Shown: piece after piece, positions 1-9,228 of the stretch
Layout of the letters: each line of letters begins with the position of its first letter
Numbering within the stretch: position 1 is the stretch's first letter
DNA from: Thalassobacillus devorans
GTDB lineage: Bacteria; Bacillota; Bacilli; Bacillales; Halobacillaceae
Reading direction: 5' to 3'
DNA length: 64,000 nt
NCBI RefSeq assembly: GCF_900176565.1
Contig: NZ_FXEH01000006.1
Coordinates: forward strand, 1,302,001 to 1,366,000
The notes under the pieces: model-generated
Databases searched by the model: none
What the model was told of the DNA's origin: nothing
The model's input: only the letters and a program-made list of their open reading frames with translations
Made by a program: the position numbers and the translations under genes

Positions 1-1
1 C

Positions 2-52
2 TCCGGTGACGGCGACTCTAATGAAGATAGTAACAGTAGTCTGTTGCCATAG
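2..52 (+). CDS. 3' end of a + strand gene, possibly ponA (partial)
   Basis: Only the last 16 codons and a TAG stop (50-52) lie in the window. They read as a low-complexity Ser/Asp/Asn/Gly tail ending LLP. Class A penicillin-binding proteins of bacilli often end in such a disordered tail, and ponA lies close to nth in B. subtilis, so ponA is the likeliest identity. This is inference from position and composition. The shared terminator at 79-116 supports a + strand gene ending here. The usual ypoC between nth and ponA has no room. Confidence 0.45.
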   Translation, partial: SGDGDSNEDSNSSLLP

Positions 53-78
53 AATTTCTTAAATAATTTACCCTATAG

Positions 79-116
79 AAAAGCCAGTAGCTTGTTTGTT
101 AAGCTACTGGCTTTTT
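79..116. terminator. Bidirectional intrinsic terminator between the + strand tail and nth
   Basis: A perfect 15-bp stem (79-93 with 101-115, core GCCAGTAGCTT) encloses a 7-nt loop. It is preceded by A residues and followed by a T run on the + strand, so it can stop transcription from both sides. The nth stop codon follows at 121-123. Confidence 0.9.
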
Positions 117-120
117 GAAT

Positions 121-768
121 TTATCTTTTTCGCATACGTTTTTTTCCTTCTCGACATATCTCAAGTAATTTACATTCCTCGCAATTAGGCCGTTGTGCTT
201 TACAGTGATACCTGCCAAAGAAAATCATACGATGGTGTGTTTCACTCCATCTTTCCTTAGGTATTTTTCGCATCAACGTCTTCTCTACCTCTAATACAGA
301 GTCTTTCCACCTGCAAATACCCAACCGTTTTGATACTCTTTCTACGTGGGTATCTACAGCAATAGCTGGTTCTTCAAAGGCAACAGAAGCTACCACATTG
401 GCTGTTTTTCTTCCCACACCCGCAAGACTTTCTAATTGTTCCTTGGTCCGTGGTACCTCTCCATCAAATTTATCAAGCAGCGTCTGTGAAAGCTTCCGGA
501 TGTTTTTCGCTTTATTCCTATATAGACCGATGGAACGAATATCTTGTTCCAATTCTTCCAAAGGTACTGCCAGGTAGTCCTCAGGGGTGCGATATTTTTT
601 GAATAAGTCTTTTGTTACTTTATTTACTAGCGCATCCGTACATTGGGCAGAAAGTACGACGGCAATCAATAAATCAAATGGATTAGAATGATTCAACTCG
701 CATTCAGCATGTGGGAACATTTCTTCGAAAACATCCAGGCAATACTCGATTTGTTTTTTATTGAGCAA
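121..768 (-). CDS. nth: Endonuclease III (base-excision DNA glycosylase/AP lyase)
   Basis: This 215-residue protein removes oxidised pyrimidines from DNA and nicks the abasic site. The helix-hairpin-helix (about residues 114-124, LAGVGRKTA) carries the catalytic lysine K121. The catalytic aspartate D139 lies in AVDTHVERV. The C-terminus has the 4Fe-4S cysteine pattern C-x6-C-x2-C-x5-C (C189, C196, C199, C205). The start is TTG, chosen because GGAGAG sits 8 nt upstream. It lies 16 nt downstream of dnaD and probably shares its transcript, as in B. subtilis. All key residues are intact. Confidence 0.96.
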   Translation of the reverse strand: MLNKKQIEYCLDVFEEMFPHAECELNHSNPFDLLIAVVLSAQCTDALVNKVTKDLFKKYRTPEDYLAVPLEELEQDIRSIGLYRNKAKNIRKLSQTLLDKFDGEVPRTKEQLESLAGVGRKTANVVASVAFEEPAIAVDTHVERVSKRLGICRWKDSVLEVEKTLMRKIPKERWSETHHRMIFFGRYHCKAQRPNCEECKLLEICREGKKRMRKR

Positions 769-784
769 CTGTCCATCTCTCCCT

Positions 785-1477
785 CTATTCTTCCTCCAGC
801 CAATTATAATATAAAGAAATATCTTTGTTTGAACTTTGGCTTACGGTTTCTCCCGACTTCTGTTGACCCCTGAATTGTTTACCGGCCTGTCGGGCTTGAT
901 CCACACTGCGGATCCCCTTCTTCTTCCATTCCCTAAGGATACGATCTATATATTTGAAGTTTAGTTTCCCCATCAAAACAGCTTCACGCAATGCTGCCTT
1001 TATTAAGGAAGGCGGCTGTTCATCCTGATCGAGCCATATATTAATCGTTTCTATTTCAAAAGGAGATAATAAACGGCCAAATTCCTGTTCGAACAATACA
1101 AATAAATTCTCCTGTGAAGCAGCATCTGTCGTGGATGGGACTTCTTCACCTGCAGTATATAGTTTTTCCCATAATGGTTCAAAAGAGTAATATTCATTCA
1201 GGATACCATCTTCGTTCCTTTTTTGTTCAATTACCAGAATATTTTTTTTGATCAAACTGCGAAGCAGACGAGAGCAATCCTGGTCTGTGCCAGTGAGATA
1301 TTTTGAAATTTCCGCAGGAGTCGGAAAAGGATTGCCATCATAATAAAACCTCTGGATTTGGAGTACGGTTATCAATTCTGCATCCGTAAGACCTATCGAT
1401 TGATAATTCATCAATAATTTTTTGGAGAGCGTCATTTGATCATTCAATATATCCTGATATTGCTGATAATTACTCAT
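785..1477 (-). CDS. dnaD: Primosomal replication initiation protein DnaD
   Basis: A 230-residue protein with the two-part DnaD layout. The N-terminal winged-helix domain (about residues 1-115) mediates oligomerisation. The C-terminal DDBH2 domain (about 125-195) contains the family signature around NIWLDQDEQPPSLIKAAL and YIDRILREWKKKGI. DnaD helps load the helicase at oriC and restart sites together with DnaB and DnaI. The ATG at 1477 is preferred over a GTG three codons earlier because AAGGTG is then spaced 8 nt. The charged, low-complexity C-tail (residues ~200-230) is typical. Confidence 0.94.
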   Translation of the reverse strand: MSNYQQYQDILNDQMTLSKKLLMNYQSIGLTDAELITVLQIQRFYYDGNPFPTPAEISKYLTGTDQDCSRLLRSLIKKNILVIEQKRNEDGILNEYYSFEPLWEKLYTAGEEVPSTTDAASQENLFVLFEQEFGRLLSPFEIETINIWLDQDEQPPSLIKAALREAVLMGKLNFKYIDRILREWKKKGIRSVDQARQAGKQFRGQQKSGETVSQSSNKDISLYYNWLEEE

Positions 1478-1571
1478 ATTTTTCACACCTTAAATGTATA
1501 GATACTGGATGTCTTTTCTAGTAATAGAGCTAACTTGAGCTCCATGAAACAATAACTAAGCTGGTCACAAT

Positions 1572-1606
1572 ATAGACCATGCACGGAGTCCGTTAGCATG
1601 GTCTAT
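1572..1606. other. Strong hairpin without a T tract between asnS and dnaD
   Basis: A perfect 10-bp stem (ATAGACCATG, 1572-1581, with its complement at 1597-1606) encloses a second nested palindrome (ACGGA/TCCGT). Neither strand has a T run directly after it, so it is not a standard intrinsic terminator. It lies in the 152-nt gap downstream of asnS and could be an RNA processing or stability element in the asnS-dnaD transcript. Confidence 0.5.
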
Positions 1607-1629
1607 GAATAAGATATTTGCGACTTACA

Positions 1630-2922
1630 TTATGGGTATAGACGATTGAGCAGACGCGGGAATGGTATGGTTTCACGTACATGCTCGACACCTGCAATCC
1701 AGGCGACGGTACGCTCTAATCCTAACCCGAATCCAGAATGCGGTACACTGCCATACTGACGCAGCTGAAGATACCATTCATATGCTGGTCCGGTCAGCCC
1801 GTGTTCTTCATAACGTTGTTTCATCAGCTCCATATCATCGATGCGCTGAGATCCTCCTATAATCTCTCCATATCCTTCTGGAGCAATCAAGTCCGCGCAT
1901 AACACGACATCTGGACGTTTTGGATCTGGTTTCATATAAAAGGCTTTGATTTCGGCCGGCCAGTTTGTAATGAAGACAGGCTTGTCGAAGCTCTCAGCAA
2001 TTGCAGTTTCATGAGGGGCACCAAAATCATCTCCCCATTCCACATCATCAAACCCTTTTTCTTTCACTAACTGAATTGCCTCATCATAGGTAATACGCGG
2101 GAATGGTGCTTGGATGTTTTCAAGTTTTGATGTGTCTCTATCAAGTATCGACAACTCAATCTTACAGTTTTTCAAAACAGATTGAACGACATGAGAAACA
2201 TACTGCTCTTGTACTTGTAGACTATCCTCATGATCCATGAACGCCATTTCCGGTTCAATCATCCAAAATTCAATCAGATGGCGCCTTGTTTTAGATTTTT
2301 CTGCACGAAAGGTGGGACCGAAACTGAATACTTTACCGAGTGCCATTGCTGCCGCTTCCATATACAATTGTCCTGATTGAGACAGATAGGCATCTTCATC
2401 AAAGTATTTCGTATGGAATAGTTCCGTAGTACCTTCTGCAGAAGCACCTGTAAGAATCGGAGGATCCACTTTGACATATCCCTGTTCATTAAAAAATTCA
2501 TAAGTCGCCCGAATGATTTCATTACGAACCTTCATAACTGCATGTTGTTTTTTCGAACGCAGCCACAAATGACGGTGATCCATTAAGAATTCTGTTCCAT
2601 GCTCTTTGGGGGTAATTGGATAATCCACCGCTTCATGAATCAGTTCAAAGTCCGTCACCTGCATTTCGAACCCAAGTGGCGAACGAGTATCTTCTACAAT
2701 TTTTCCGGTCACATAGAGAGAAGATTCCTGGGTAAGACTTTTTGCTTCCTGAAACTTTTCCTCCCCTATTTCTGCTTTCACAACCACTCCCTGCATAAAT
2801 CCTGTTCCATCTCTCAACTGCAGGAATGCAATTTTGCCACTGGAGCGCTTATTTGCAAGCCACGCTCCAATCGTCACTTCTTCCCCTACATGTTTGTACA
2901 CTTCAGCTATCGTCGTTTTCAC
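1630..2922 (-). CDS. asnS: Asparaginyl-tRNA synthetase
   Basis: A 430-residue class IIb aminoacyl-tRNA synthetase that charges tRNA-Asn with asparagine. The N-terminal OB-fold anticodon-binding domain (about 1-105) contains [23 protein letters not shown]. The catalytic domain follows, with motif 2 near [17 protein letters not shown] and motif 3 at [15 protein letters not shown]. Length matches the family. The start is GTG with GGAGG 7 nt upstream. It lies 23 nt downstream of aspB, the bacillus arrangement; aspartate aminotransferase and AsnRS are probably co-transcribed. No T-box leader precedes it in this short gap. Confidence 0.96.
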   Translation of the reverse strand: MKTTIAEVYKHVGEEVTIGAWLANKRSSGKIAFLQLRDGTGFMQGVVVKAEIGEEKFQEAKSLTQESSLYVTGKIVEDTRSPLGFEMQVTDFELIHEAVDYPITPKEHGTEFLMDHRHLWLRSKKQHAVMKVRNEIIRATYEFFNEQGYVKVDPPILTGASAEGTTELFHTKYFDEDAYLSQSGQLYMEAAAMALGKVFSFGPTFRAEKSKTRRHLIEFWMIEPEMAFMDHEDSLQVQEQYVSHVVQSVLKNCKIELSILDRDTSKLENIQAPFPRITYDEAIQLVKEKGFDDVEWGDDFGAPHETAIAESFDKPVFITNWPAEIKAFYMKPDPKRPDVVLCADLIAPEGYGEIIGGSQRIDDMELMKQRYEEHGLTGPAYEWYLQLRQYGSVPHSGFGLGLERTVAWIAGVEHVRETIPFPRLLNRLYP

Positions 2923-2945
2923 AATGTTCCCTCCAACTAACGTGA

Positions 2946-4124
2946 TTAATGATTTTCTACGAATCGTTTGATTCGTTTAGCCGCTTCTTCCAACTGATCT
3001 AATGAAGTAGCATAAGAAAGGCGAATATTATCCGGAGAACCAAAGCCTGAGCCAGGTACTACTGCTACCTTCTCTTCTTCTAAGAGTGCTTCCACCCATG
3101 CATCCACCGATTCAAACCCGTTCTTCTCGCTTGCTTTTTTCACATTCGGAAATAGGTAGAATGCCCCTTTCGGTTTCACACATTCTATTCCTGGAATTTC
3201 CACCAGCCATTCATACAACTTCTCCAAACGCTCACGGAACGCTTCTTTCATTTTGTTTACTTCATGTTCGTCTGTCGTATAAGCAGCTAAAGCAGCGTAC
3301 TGTGCAATTGAAGTAGGGTTGGAAGTGGAATGTGAGGCCATGCTGGTCATCGCTTTTATGATTTCCGGATCACCTGCTGCATAACCGATTCTCCAGCCTG
3401 TCATGGAATGTGATTTTGAAACACCGTTAATGACAATCGTTTGTTTGTACAAGTCATCTGATAAGGAAGCGATAGAGACGTGCTCTTCATCTGAATAGAT
3501 CAGCTTTTCATAAATCTCATCCGATACAATCAAAAGATCGTGTTTTAAGCAAATGTCTCCTAGTTCCTGCAATTCCTCTTTAGAGTACATCATGCCAGTT
3601 GGATTACTTGGTGAATTGATGATGACAGCCTTTGTCTTAGGAGTAATAGCAGCTTCCAGCTGGTCTGGAGTAATTTTAAAGCCATTCTCTTCCTTTGCTT
3701 CGGCAAATACAGGCTTACCCTCTGCTAATTTCACTTGTTCAGGATAGCTCACCCAATAAGGAGTAGGCACAATCACTTCATCACCCGGGTTAAGGACGAC
3801 CTGGAACAACGTAAACAACGCATGCTTTGCACCGGTGGTGACAACTATTTGTGTATCTTTATAGCTTAAGTTCTGGTCTTTTGAGAATTTCTCAATAATC
3901 GCCTGTTTAAGATCTGGTATCCCGCCAGAAGGCGTATATTTAGTCAACCCTTGTTTCATGGCATAGGATGCTGCATCCAATATATACTCCGGGGTGTTGA
4001 AATCAGGCTCTCCTGCTCCTAAGCCGATGACATCATGCCCATCTGCTTTCAATGCCTTCGCTTTTGCGGTAATTGCTAACGTGCTGGATGGTGTCAATGC
4101 TTGTACTCGGTTTGCTAATTTCAT
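2946..4124 (-). CDS. aspB: Aspartate aminotransferase (class I, PLP-dependent)
   Basis: A 392-residue aminotransferase that interconverts aspartate and 2-oxoglutarate with oxaloacetate and glutamate. The PLP-binding lysine is in [19 protein letters not shown] (about residue 234). The glycine-rich phosphate-site region, the SNPTG loop, the SDEIYEKL aspartate and the C-terminal NIRLSYA arginine for the substrate carboxylate are all present. The ATG at 4124 is preferred over an in-frame GTG at 4133 because its N-terminus [13 protein letters not shown] matches the family and GGAG is spaced 8 nt. Gene order ypmA-ypmB-aspB-asnS is as in B. subtilis. Confidence 0.95.
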   Translation of the reverse strand: MKLANRVQALTPSSTLAITAKAKALKADGHDVIGLGAGEPDFNTPEYILDAASYAMKQGLTKYTPSGGIPDLKQAIIEKFSKDQNLSYKDTQIVVTTGAKHALFTLFQVVLNPGDEVIVPTPYWVSYPEQVKLAEGKPVFAEAKEENGFKITPDQLEAAITPKTKAVIINSPSNPTGMMYSKEELQELGDICLKHDLLIVSDEIYEKLIYSDEEHVSIASLSDDLYKQTIVINGVSKSHSMTGWRIGYAAGDPEIIKAMTSMASHSTSNPTSIAQYAALAAYTTDEHEVNKMKEAFRERLEKLYEWLVEIPGIECVKPKGAFYLFPNVKKASEKNGFESVDAWVEALLEEEKVAVVPGSGFGSPDNIRLSYATSLDQLEEAAKRIKRFVENH

Positions 4125-4138
4125 TTTCTCCACTCCTC

Positions 4139-4672
4139 TTAAGATCGTTTGAATGCAAATTGCTGATAACGTTCCCCTGACTTCGCGTCATAATGAGCAA
4201 GCACATAACGGCCCTGCTCATCTATGTAGGTCATTTCCCATATTGGTCTTTTTTCTTCCAGACCTAATTTGATATCCAGCCATTCACATGAACGGCAAGA
4301 CTCCTGCCAACTTTGTTTCAGCTTCGCTGAATCAACAAGCACTTCTGATTGCAAATAAGTTTCCAATTGCTTTTTGTCTGTACTAATAAAAGCGTAGCCT
4401 TTTTCACCAGTTTCCTCTTTACCGGATACGATGTGAAAGACCTCGTTACCGTTATACCTTTCAACACCAGTGATGTCAATTAACTCTGTTTCATTCAGAG
4501 CTATTTGTCTGGAACTTTCGAACCCCTCTCGCTTTTGGTCCAAAATAGAGGAATAAAATGTATAAGCCGAAATGGCCAATACTATTCCAAGGATAAAGGT
4601 GGCCAGCAGCGTCCATTTCAGCCAATCAGGTACGGTAGATCGTGAAGACTGCTGTGTCTTGATCATCTTCAT
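4139..4672 (-). CDS. ypmB: YpmB-like membrane-anchored protein (DUF5590 type)
   Basis: A 177-residue protein of unknown function. One N-terminal transmembrane segment (about residues 17-40) would leave the remainder outside the cell. The extracellular part resembles two PepSY-like folds, with family-typical stretches such as EVFHIVSGKEETGEKGYAFIS and PIWEMTYIDEQGRYVLAHYDAKSG. The start overlaps the end of ypmA by 47 nt. No later good ATG exists, so the overlap is accepted, although the true start could be internal. Identity rests on position between ypmA and aspB plus the fold pattern. Confidence 0.82.
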   Translation of the reverse strand: MKMIKTQQSSRSTVPDWLKWTLLATFILGIVLAISAYTFYSSILDQKREGFESSRQIALNETELIDITGVERYNGNEVFHIVSGKEETGEKGYAFISTDKKQLETYLQSEVLVDSAKLKQSWQESCRSCEWLDIKLGLEEKRPIWEMTYIDEQGRYVLAHYDAKSGERYQQFAFKRS

Positions 4673-4796
4673 CTAACGCCAATCCAAACATTAAATTTTC
4701 TTCTTTCAACGTACGGTTCAATGTATCCACTATTTTGTATAGATCATCACTATGTTTTATTTTTACAGTTGACAACGTTTCAATTTTGTTCCCCAT
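4626..4796 (-). CDS. ypmA: YpmA-like small conserved protein
   Basis: A 56-residue protein with the bacillus YpmA pattern: an N-terminal MGNKIETLSTVKIKHSDDLY, then VDTLNRTLKEENLMFGLALD, and a C-terminal AVFTIYRT. Function is unknown. AGGAG (GGAGGAATTAAAATG context) lies upstream at a good distance. It is the first gene of ypmA-ypmB-aspB-asnS. It is easily missed because of its size and its overlap with ypmB. The length equals that remembered for the B. subtilis protein. Confidence 0.88.
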   Translation of the reverse strand: MGNKIETLSTVKIKHSDDLYKIVDTLNRTLKEENLMFGLALDEDDQDTAVFTIYRT

Positions 4797-4969
4797 TTTA
4801 ATTCCTCCAAAAAAATCAGTTCATCTCAATATTTACTACTCATAATACCATGTTTCTAACAGATAATAATATTGTAACGTCAAGTCATCACCTAATCATT
4901 ATAACAGTTTGCCGATCAGAAATTGATGGTGAATTCAAGATAAAATAAAAAACCTAACCCACAACCATC

Positions 4970-4998
4970 CTGTGCCCGACTTCGGGCACAGTTTTTTT
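4970..4998 (+). terminator. Orphan + strand intrinsic terminator
   Basis: CTGTGCCCGA (4970-4979) pairs perfectly with 4982-4991 across a 2-nt loop, followed at once by seven Ts. This is a canonical terminator read on the + strand, yet both neighbouring genes are on the minus strand and no + strand gene lies upstream. Confidence 0.75.
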
Positions 4999-5035
4999 AA
5001 TGTAACCTTTATGTCTTTAAGGAGAAGAGTAACAG

Positions 5036-5074
5036 AAAAACAAAGGCTCTCGCCAACAGATTGGCGATGAAGCC
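5036..5074 (-). terminator. Intrinsic terminator after the MBL-fold gene
   Basis: On the minus strand GGCT-x-TCGCCAA pairs with TTGGCGA-x-AGCC (5045-5074) and is followed by TTTGTTTTT. It sits 9 nt past the stop codon of the gene at 5083-5871. Confidence 0.8.
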
Positions 5075-5082
5075 AGGTTTTT

Positions 5083-5871
5083 CTAGTCAGAGGGTACATG
5101 GTATTGATCTTTACCTATTTCAATGGTGGTCGTTCCAGTCTGCTGCAATCGGTAAACGTCCATCCAAAAACCGTGCATCCGTTCAATCAGCCCATCATTT
5201 ACTGATGTCCCTTTTCTTGTAAATAAAACAGCAAGGTGAGGATCTGTCTTTTCCAGAAATTGTTCTGTAGGAGAGGTTCCTGTACCGTAGTTTCCAATTT
5301 TCAATATTTGAAAAGGTGGTAAACCTTTATTGGAAATGTGAACTTCTTCTTCCAGATCTCCTTTCGTAAAAAAGATGATTCCAGTTTCATGAAAGGAAAG
5401 GTGTAAGGCCATCTGTTCATTCTCTGTATATATGACCTGTAAGGACACACCGTCTAATCGGGTTCGATCGCCTTCTTTCCAACTGACCGTCGATACACCA
5501 TCCGGTACATTGCAATTATCTGTTAGTGAACCTGTATAAAAAATTTCCTCCACATCATAATCAGTGACTACTTCCTTCAAATTACCACAATAATCACTGG
5601 TCTGCCCTGTGAGAACAATCCCTTTGATTTTTTTCACTTCCAGTTTTTCCAATTCTTCTTTAAGTAATTTAAAACTGGCAGTTTCACCGGTATTAAAAAG
5701 GTAATTTCGTCTGCGGTCGGATTGGAGCAGTGTAGCTTCCCCATCAGGGATATTGAAAAATGTAATCTCCGCCTGGCTTTGCTCTTTCGGTTTATACTGT
5801 GACTGTTCCGGCCCACTTGCACCAGCAAGAATGAACCATACCATCAGTAAAAGAAACAAAAATCTCTTCAT
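5083..5871 (-). CDS. Secreted, degenerate metallo-beta-lactamase-fold protein (ComEC C-domain-like)
   Basis: A 262-residue protein with an N-terminal signal peptide (hydrophobic residues ~4-17). It has no lipobox cysteine, so export rather than lipidation is likely. The body keeps the beta-strand pattern of the ComEC-type metallo-hydrolase domain: 'ITFFNIPDGEATLLQ' sits where DVGQGDS usually is and 'NYLFNTG' where the I-D-T-G strand is. The expected HxHxDH zinc motif is replaced by LTGQTSDYCGN, so metal ligands are missing and catalysis is unlikely. The ATG at 5871 is chosen because AGGG then lies 6 nt upstream. It sits between dinG and ypmA, which are adjacent in B. subtilis. Function unknown. 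Confidence 0.7.
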   Translation of the reverse strand: MKRFLFLLLMVWFILAGASGPEQSQYKPKEQSQAEITFFNIPDGEATLLQSDRRRNYLFNTGETASFKLLKEELEKLEVKKIKGIVLTGQTSDYCGNLKEVVTDYDVEEIFYTGSLTDNCNVPDGVSTVSWKEGDRTRLDGVSLQVIYTENEQMALHLSFHETGIIFFTKGDLEEEVHISNKGLPPFQILKIGNYGTGTSPTEQFLEKTDPHLAVLFTRKGTSVNDGLIERMHGFWMDVYRLQQTGTTTIEIGKDQYHVPSD

Positions 5872-5928
5872 CTGCATCCCTGCTATCTTTCAAAAGTTTA
5901 ACACCTTTAGCATATGCAGAGGAAAAAA

Positions 5929-8715
5929 TCATAACCATTCTGTCGCTTTTTGCATCAGTCTGGAAGTACTGTCAACTTCCAGTGGTACTTCTGGTATCGA
6001 TTCGATAAAATATTTGCCATATCTGGCATTGATCAAACGCTGATCACAAACAAAAACGATACCTCTGTCTGTACTGGAGCGGATCAACCTGCCAAAACCT
6101 TGCTTGAATCGAATGACCGCATGTGGTAAAGACTGTTCCATAAAAGCATTTTTACCGTCTTTTTTCATTCGTTCAGCCCTTGCTTGATACACCGGATGAT
6201 TCGGTGGCTGGAATGGAAGCCGAACAATCATAAGGCAGGATAAATCATCTCCAGGGATATCGACACCCTCCCAGAAAGAACTGGTTCCTAACAGAATGGA
6301 TTGATCAAATGCCTGGAAGTTCTTTTTTAAACGTTCCCTGCTCCCACTTGTTACACCTTGGGCGAATAACATGAATTCTTCCGGCATAATGATTTCTCGT
6401 AATAATTCGTACGTTTTTTTTAACATATCATAGGAAGTGAATAACACCAGCATCCGGCCTTCCGTTATTTGAGCCATGGAGTAAATGGCTTCACATGTAG
6501 CCGTAATAAAGTCATCCTGATCGCTTTTAATATCTGGAAAATCATTCGGCACCATCAACCGTACCTGCTCATGGAAAGGATAAGGTGAAGGTATTTTCTT
6601 TTGTACAGGATTAAGTTCCGTTATGCCAAGCCTGTCGGTAATATACCGGAAAGAATGCTTCATCGTAAGGGTGGCGCTAGTCAGGATGACACTCGCTTTT
6701 ACGTCGAACAAGGATTGTTTTAGTCGGGAAGCGATATTTACAGGTTCGCTGTATAAATAAACAGCATTGTGAGCCCCCATGGCGTCAATTTCGAGCCATT
6801 TTACTTCCTCTTCATCCTCGTTTAATAAATAATGGTTCAGCTCATCCTTCATCTGTATCAGTTTCTGAATAAAAGCAGCCATTTCTACAAAGTCTGAATT
6901 ACTGGAATCAGTCAATACATTTTCAGCTGCCAGATGATCCGTCAATGTGTCCATTCCTCGCCCCAAATGATTAACATCAGCCGCCAGCCTTGCCATCATC
7001 TCTTTGATGGCTGATAATTGCTTTGCCTTCACTTTCTTTTGTTGATAGGTGAATTGCATTCTGCCAACGTCACTATGGTCTTTGTTTTTTTTATTATTTG
7101 ACCTGACCAGATGGAATAAAAAACGAAACAGAGCATCTACTTCTTCCTTTAAGTTTTTATAAAAAGGAATCTCTTCTGTTATTATTTCTTGCATTTTTTC
7201 GGACCAGGTAGAATTCTTAGTCGTATACAAGGCTTCTAATTGATTAAAGTAACTTTGCCATAATCCATAATCCATATGAAGTCCAAAATATTTACTTGCC
7301 GTTGTTTCCAAGTGATGGGCCTCGTCGATTATCAGGTGATCGAATTCAGGCATAAAAGCGTGTTCCAGAGTTAAATCCGTACATAACAAGGAATGGTTCG
7401 AAATGATAATGTCTGCTTCTTCCGCCCGCCTTCTTGCTTTACGATAAAAGGAGTATTTATTGGTCTTTGACCAAGTCTCCTCCGCTTCCTCCTGGTCGGT
7501 CGAAATACGATTCCATAAGTATCTTCCACTAGAAGGCAGTTGGATTTCATCGATATCTCCTGTGGTCGTCTCTGTAAGCCAGACAAGCAGCATTGCTTTG
7601 GATAATACAATATCGTAATTGTCCCGGCTTCCTTCCCTCAACTCCTTACTGAACCTGAGAGTACTGATATAATGTTCTTTCCCTTTTAAAAGGGCTATCT
7701 CGAAGGTCTTTCCAAATAACAATTGAACCTGAGGTATTTCTTTTTCCAATAATTGGCGCTGTAATTGAGTTGTGTAGGTGCTGATCACTACTTTCTTTTT
7801 TTGAGATAAGGCATAATATATGGCAGGAATCAAATAGGCCAAAGATTTCCCCGTTCCCGTTTCCGCTTCAATCAAGGCATGTTCTTCCGATGTAAATGCA
7901 TCATAAACGGTTTCAGCCATCGTTTTCTGACCTTCTCGATACTCATAACCAGAGACAATGGATGACAGGCCATCTTTCGAATGAAAAAGATGATCCAAAT
8001 AGTCACCAAAAGAAGAAGCTGCTTCAAATTCATCGGCTGTTTTATTGTCGACCCTTTTCACAGCCAATCCATGAATAATATCTATTTCATCGCTTTCTTC
8101 CTCGGAGTACAGCTTTCTGGAAATTTCATCGTTCAATAATTGGCGTAAATCACTTTTAAATCCACTTTCCATTTTTAAAAGCTGCTCTAAAGTGAGTAGT
8201 GGAAGCTCTGAAAACTTTTGAAATAACTGAGCTAATAAGTCCACTGTAACCTTTGTGTCAGATAAAGCACGGTGAGGATCTTCATGTTGTATGTTCAGTT
8301 GTTCTGCCAGCTGCCCAAGCTTGAACCCTGGAGACTGAGGCAGTAATATCCGGGCTAGCTCTACAGTATCTATCACTGGGTTATCTAATGCTTTCAGCCC
8401 ACAATCAGCAAATTCTTTATTCAAAAAACCAAGATCGAACTGGATATTATGAGCCACAATATAGGCATCTGAGAACTTTTCATACATCTCCTCTGCTATT
8501 TCAGAAAAAAGAGGGGCATGTGCCACCTGTTCATTCGTTATACCAGTCAGGTTCGTTATGAAAGGCGGTATGTCCTGTTCAGGGTATACCAGGGAAGAAA
8601 ATTCCTCCATTAGCTCTCCATCTTCCCATATAACCACACCTACTTCGATGATCCGGTCGTTTTTGGCTGGTGTATTTCCGGTTGTCTCTAAATCGACCAC
8701 CACGAATTTAGCCAT
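5929..8715 (-). CDS. dinG: DinG-family protein: N-terminal DnaQ-like 3'-5' exonuclease fused to an XPD-like helicase
   Basis: A 928-residue two-domain protein. The N-terminal exonuclease (about 1-165) has ExoI DLETTGN, ExoII HNIQFDLGFL and ExoIII HRALSDTK. The C-terminal superfamily 2 helicase part (about 245-928) has Walker A ETGTGKS, a DEAH box (LIIDEAHHLE), SAT (ILTSATL), the WEGVDIPG motif and motif VI QGFGRLIRS. I see no cysteine cluster for the Fe-S domain of E. coli DinG, as is usual for the Gram-positive form, whose studied relatives act mainly as nucleases. The start is supported by AAAGGAGG. B. subtilis has the same fusion, about 930 residues. Confidence 0.94.
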   Translation of the reverse strand: MAKFVVVDLETTGNTPAKNDRIIEVGVVIWEDGELMEEFSSLVYPEQDIPPFITNLTGITNEQVAHAPLFSEIAEEMYEKFSDAYIVAHNIQFDLGFLNKEFADCGLKALDNPVIDTVELARILLPQSPGFKLGQLAEQLNIQHEDPHRALSDTKVTVDLLAQLFQKFSELPLLTLEQLLKMESGFKSDLRQLLNDEISRKLYSEEESDEIDIIHGLAVKRVDNKTADEFEAASSFGDYLDHLFHSKDGLSSIVSGYEYREGQKTMAETVYDAFTSEEHALIEAETGTGKSLAYLIPAIYYALSQKKKVVISTYTTQLQRQLLEKEIPQVQLLFGKTFEIALLKGKEHYISTLRFSKELREGSRDNYDIVLSKAMLLVWLTETTTGDIDEIQLPSSGRYLWNRISTDQEEAEETWSKTNKYSFYRKARRRAEEADIIISNHSLLCTDLTLEHAFMPEFDHLIIDEAHHLETTASKYFGLHMDYGLWQSYFNQLEALYTTKNSTWSEKMQEIITEEIPFYKNLKEEVDALFRFLFHLVRSNNKKNKDHSDVGRMQFTYQQKKVKAKQLSAIKEMMARLAADVNHLGRGMDTLTDHLAAENVLTDSSNSDFVEMAAFIQKLIQMKDELNHYLLNEDEEEVKWLEIDAMGAHNAVYLYSEPVNIASRLKQSLFDVKASVILTSATLTMKHSFRYITDRLGITELNPVQKKIPSPYPFHEQVRLMVPNDFPDIKSDQDDFITATCEAIYSMAQITEGRMLVLFTSYDMLKKTYELLREIIMPEEFMLFAQGVTSGSRERLKKNFQAFDQSILLGTSSFWEGVDIPGDDLSCLMIVRLPFQPPNHPVYQARAERMKKDGKNAFMEQSLPHAVIRFKQGFGRLIRSSTDRGIVFVCDQRLINARYGKYFIESIPEVPLEVDSTSRLMQKATEWL

Positions 8716-8747
8716 AAGCCACCCCTCCTTTCGCTTGTTTCAAACAA

Positions 8748-8784
8748 TAATAAAGGATTCCGCTTTGTGATGAAGCGAGAATCC
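8748..8784 (-). terminator. Probable terminator of the ypjD-panD operon
   Basis: On the minus strand GGATTC-x-CGCTT pairs with AAGCG-GAATCC (8755-8784), followed by TTTATTATT. The T run is interrupted, so termination may be partial. It separates panD from dinG. Confidence 0.6.
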
Positions 8785-8818
8785 CCATGTTAAGCATATA
8801 TGAACAGCCTGGCCTTCG

Positions 8819-9208
8819 TCAGTTGGTAACTGCTGTTAAAGGAGGCTCTTCCTCAATGACTCGCAATACTTGATTATCCTCATCCATTAAAGCTATCTTC
8901 GGCTTAAAATCAACTAACTCTTCTTCCGATAACATAGCATAAGCAACAATGATGATGATATCATCCGGCTGGACCAGTCGGGCAGCGGCCCCATTCAGAC
9001 AGACGACCCCACTCCCTCTAGCACCTGCAATCACATAGGTTTCCAGTCGGGCGCCATTATTGTTATTTACAATTTGCACCTTTTCGTGTGGAAGGATACC
9101 TACTTGGTCCATAATATCCTGATCTATTGTAATACTGCCGACATAATTCAAATTTGCTTCCGTGACACGGGCCCGGTGTATTTTAGCTTTCATCATGGTC
9201 TGAAACAT
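8819..9208 (-). CDS. panD: Aspartate 1-decarboxylase (proenzyme)
   Basis: A 129-residue pyruvoyl enzyme that makes beta-alanine from aspartate for pantothenate and coenzyme A. The self-cleavage site Gly24-Ser25 is intact in NYVGSIT, so Ser25 can become the pyruvoyl group. Family blocks [12 protein letters not shown] and [17 protein letters not shown], and the substrate-binding Arg/Tyr region, are present. AGGAGG precedes the ATG. It is the last gene of the long operon, 20 nt after panC. Confidence 0.96.
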   Translation of the reverse strand: MFQTMMKAKIHRARVTEANLNYVGSITIDQDIMDQVGILPHEKVQIVNNNNGARLETYVIAGARGSGVVCLNGAAARLVQPDDIIIIVAYAMLSEEELVDFKPKIALMDEDNQVLRVIEEEPPLTAVTN

Positions 9209-9228
9209 TATGTTCTCCTCCTAAAGAG

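Noticed and set aside
2274-2522. Frames nested inside asnS and other large genes
   Set aside because: They are shadows of well-supported genes and have no ribosome sites or family resemblance.
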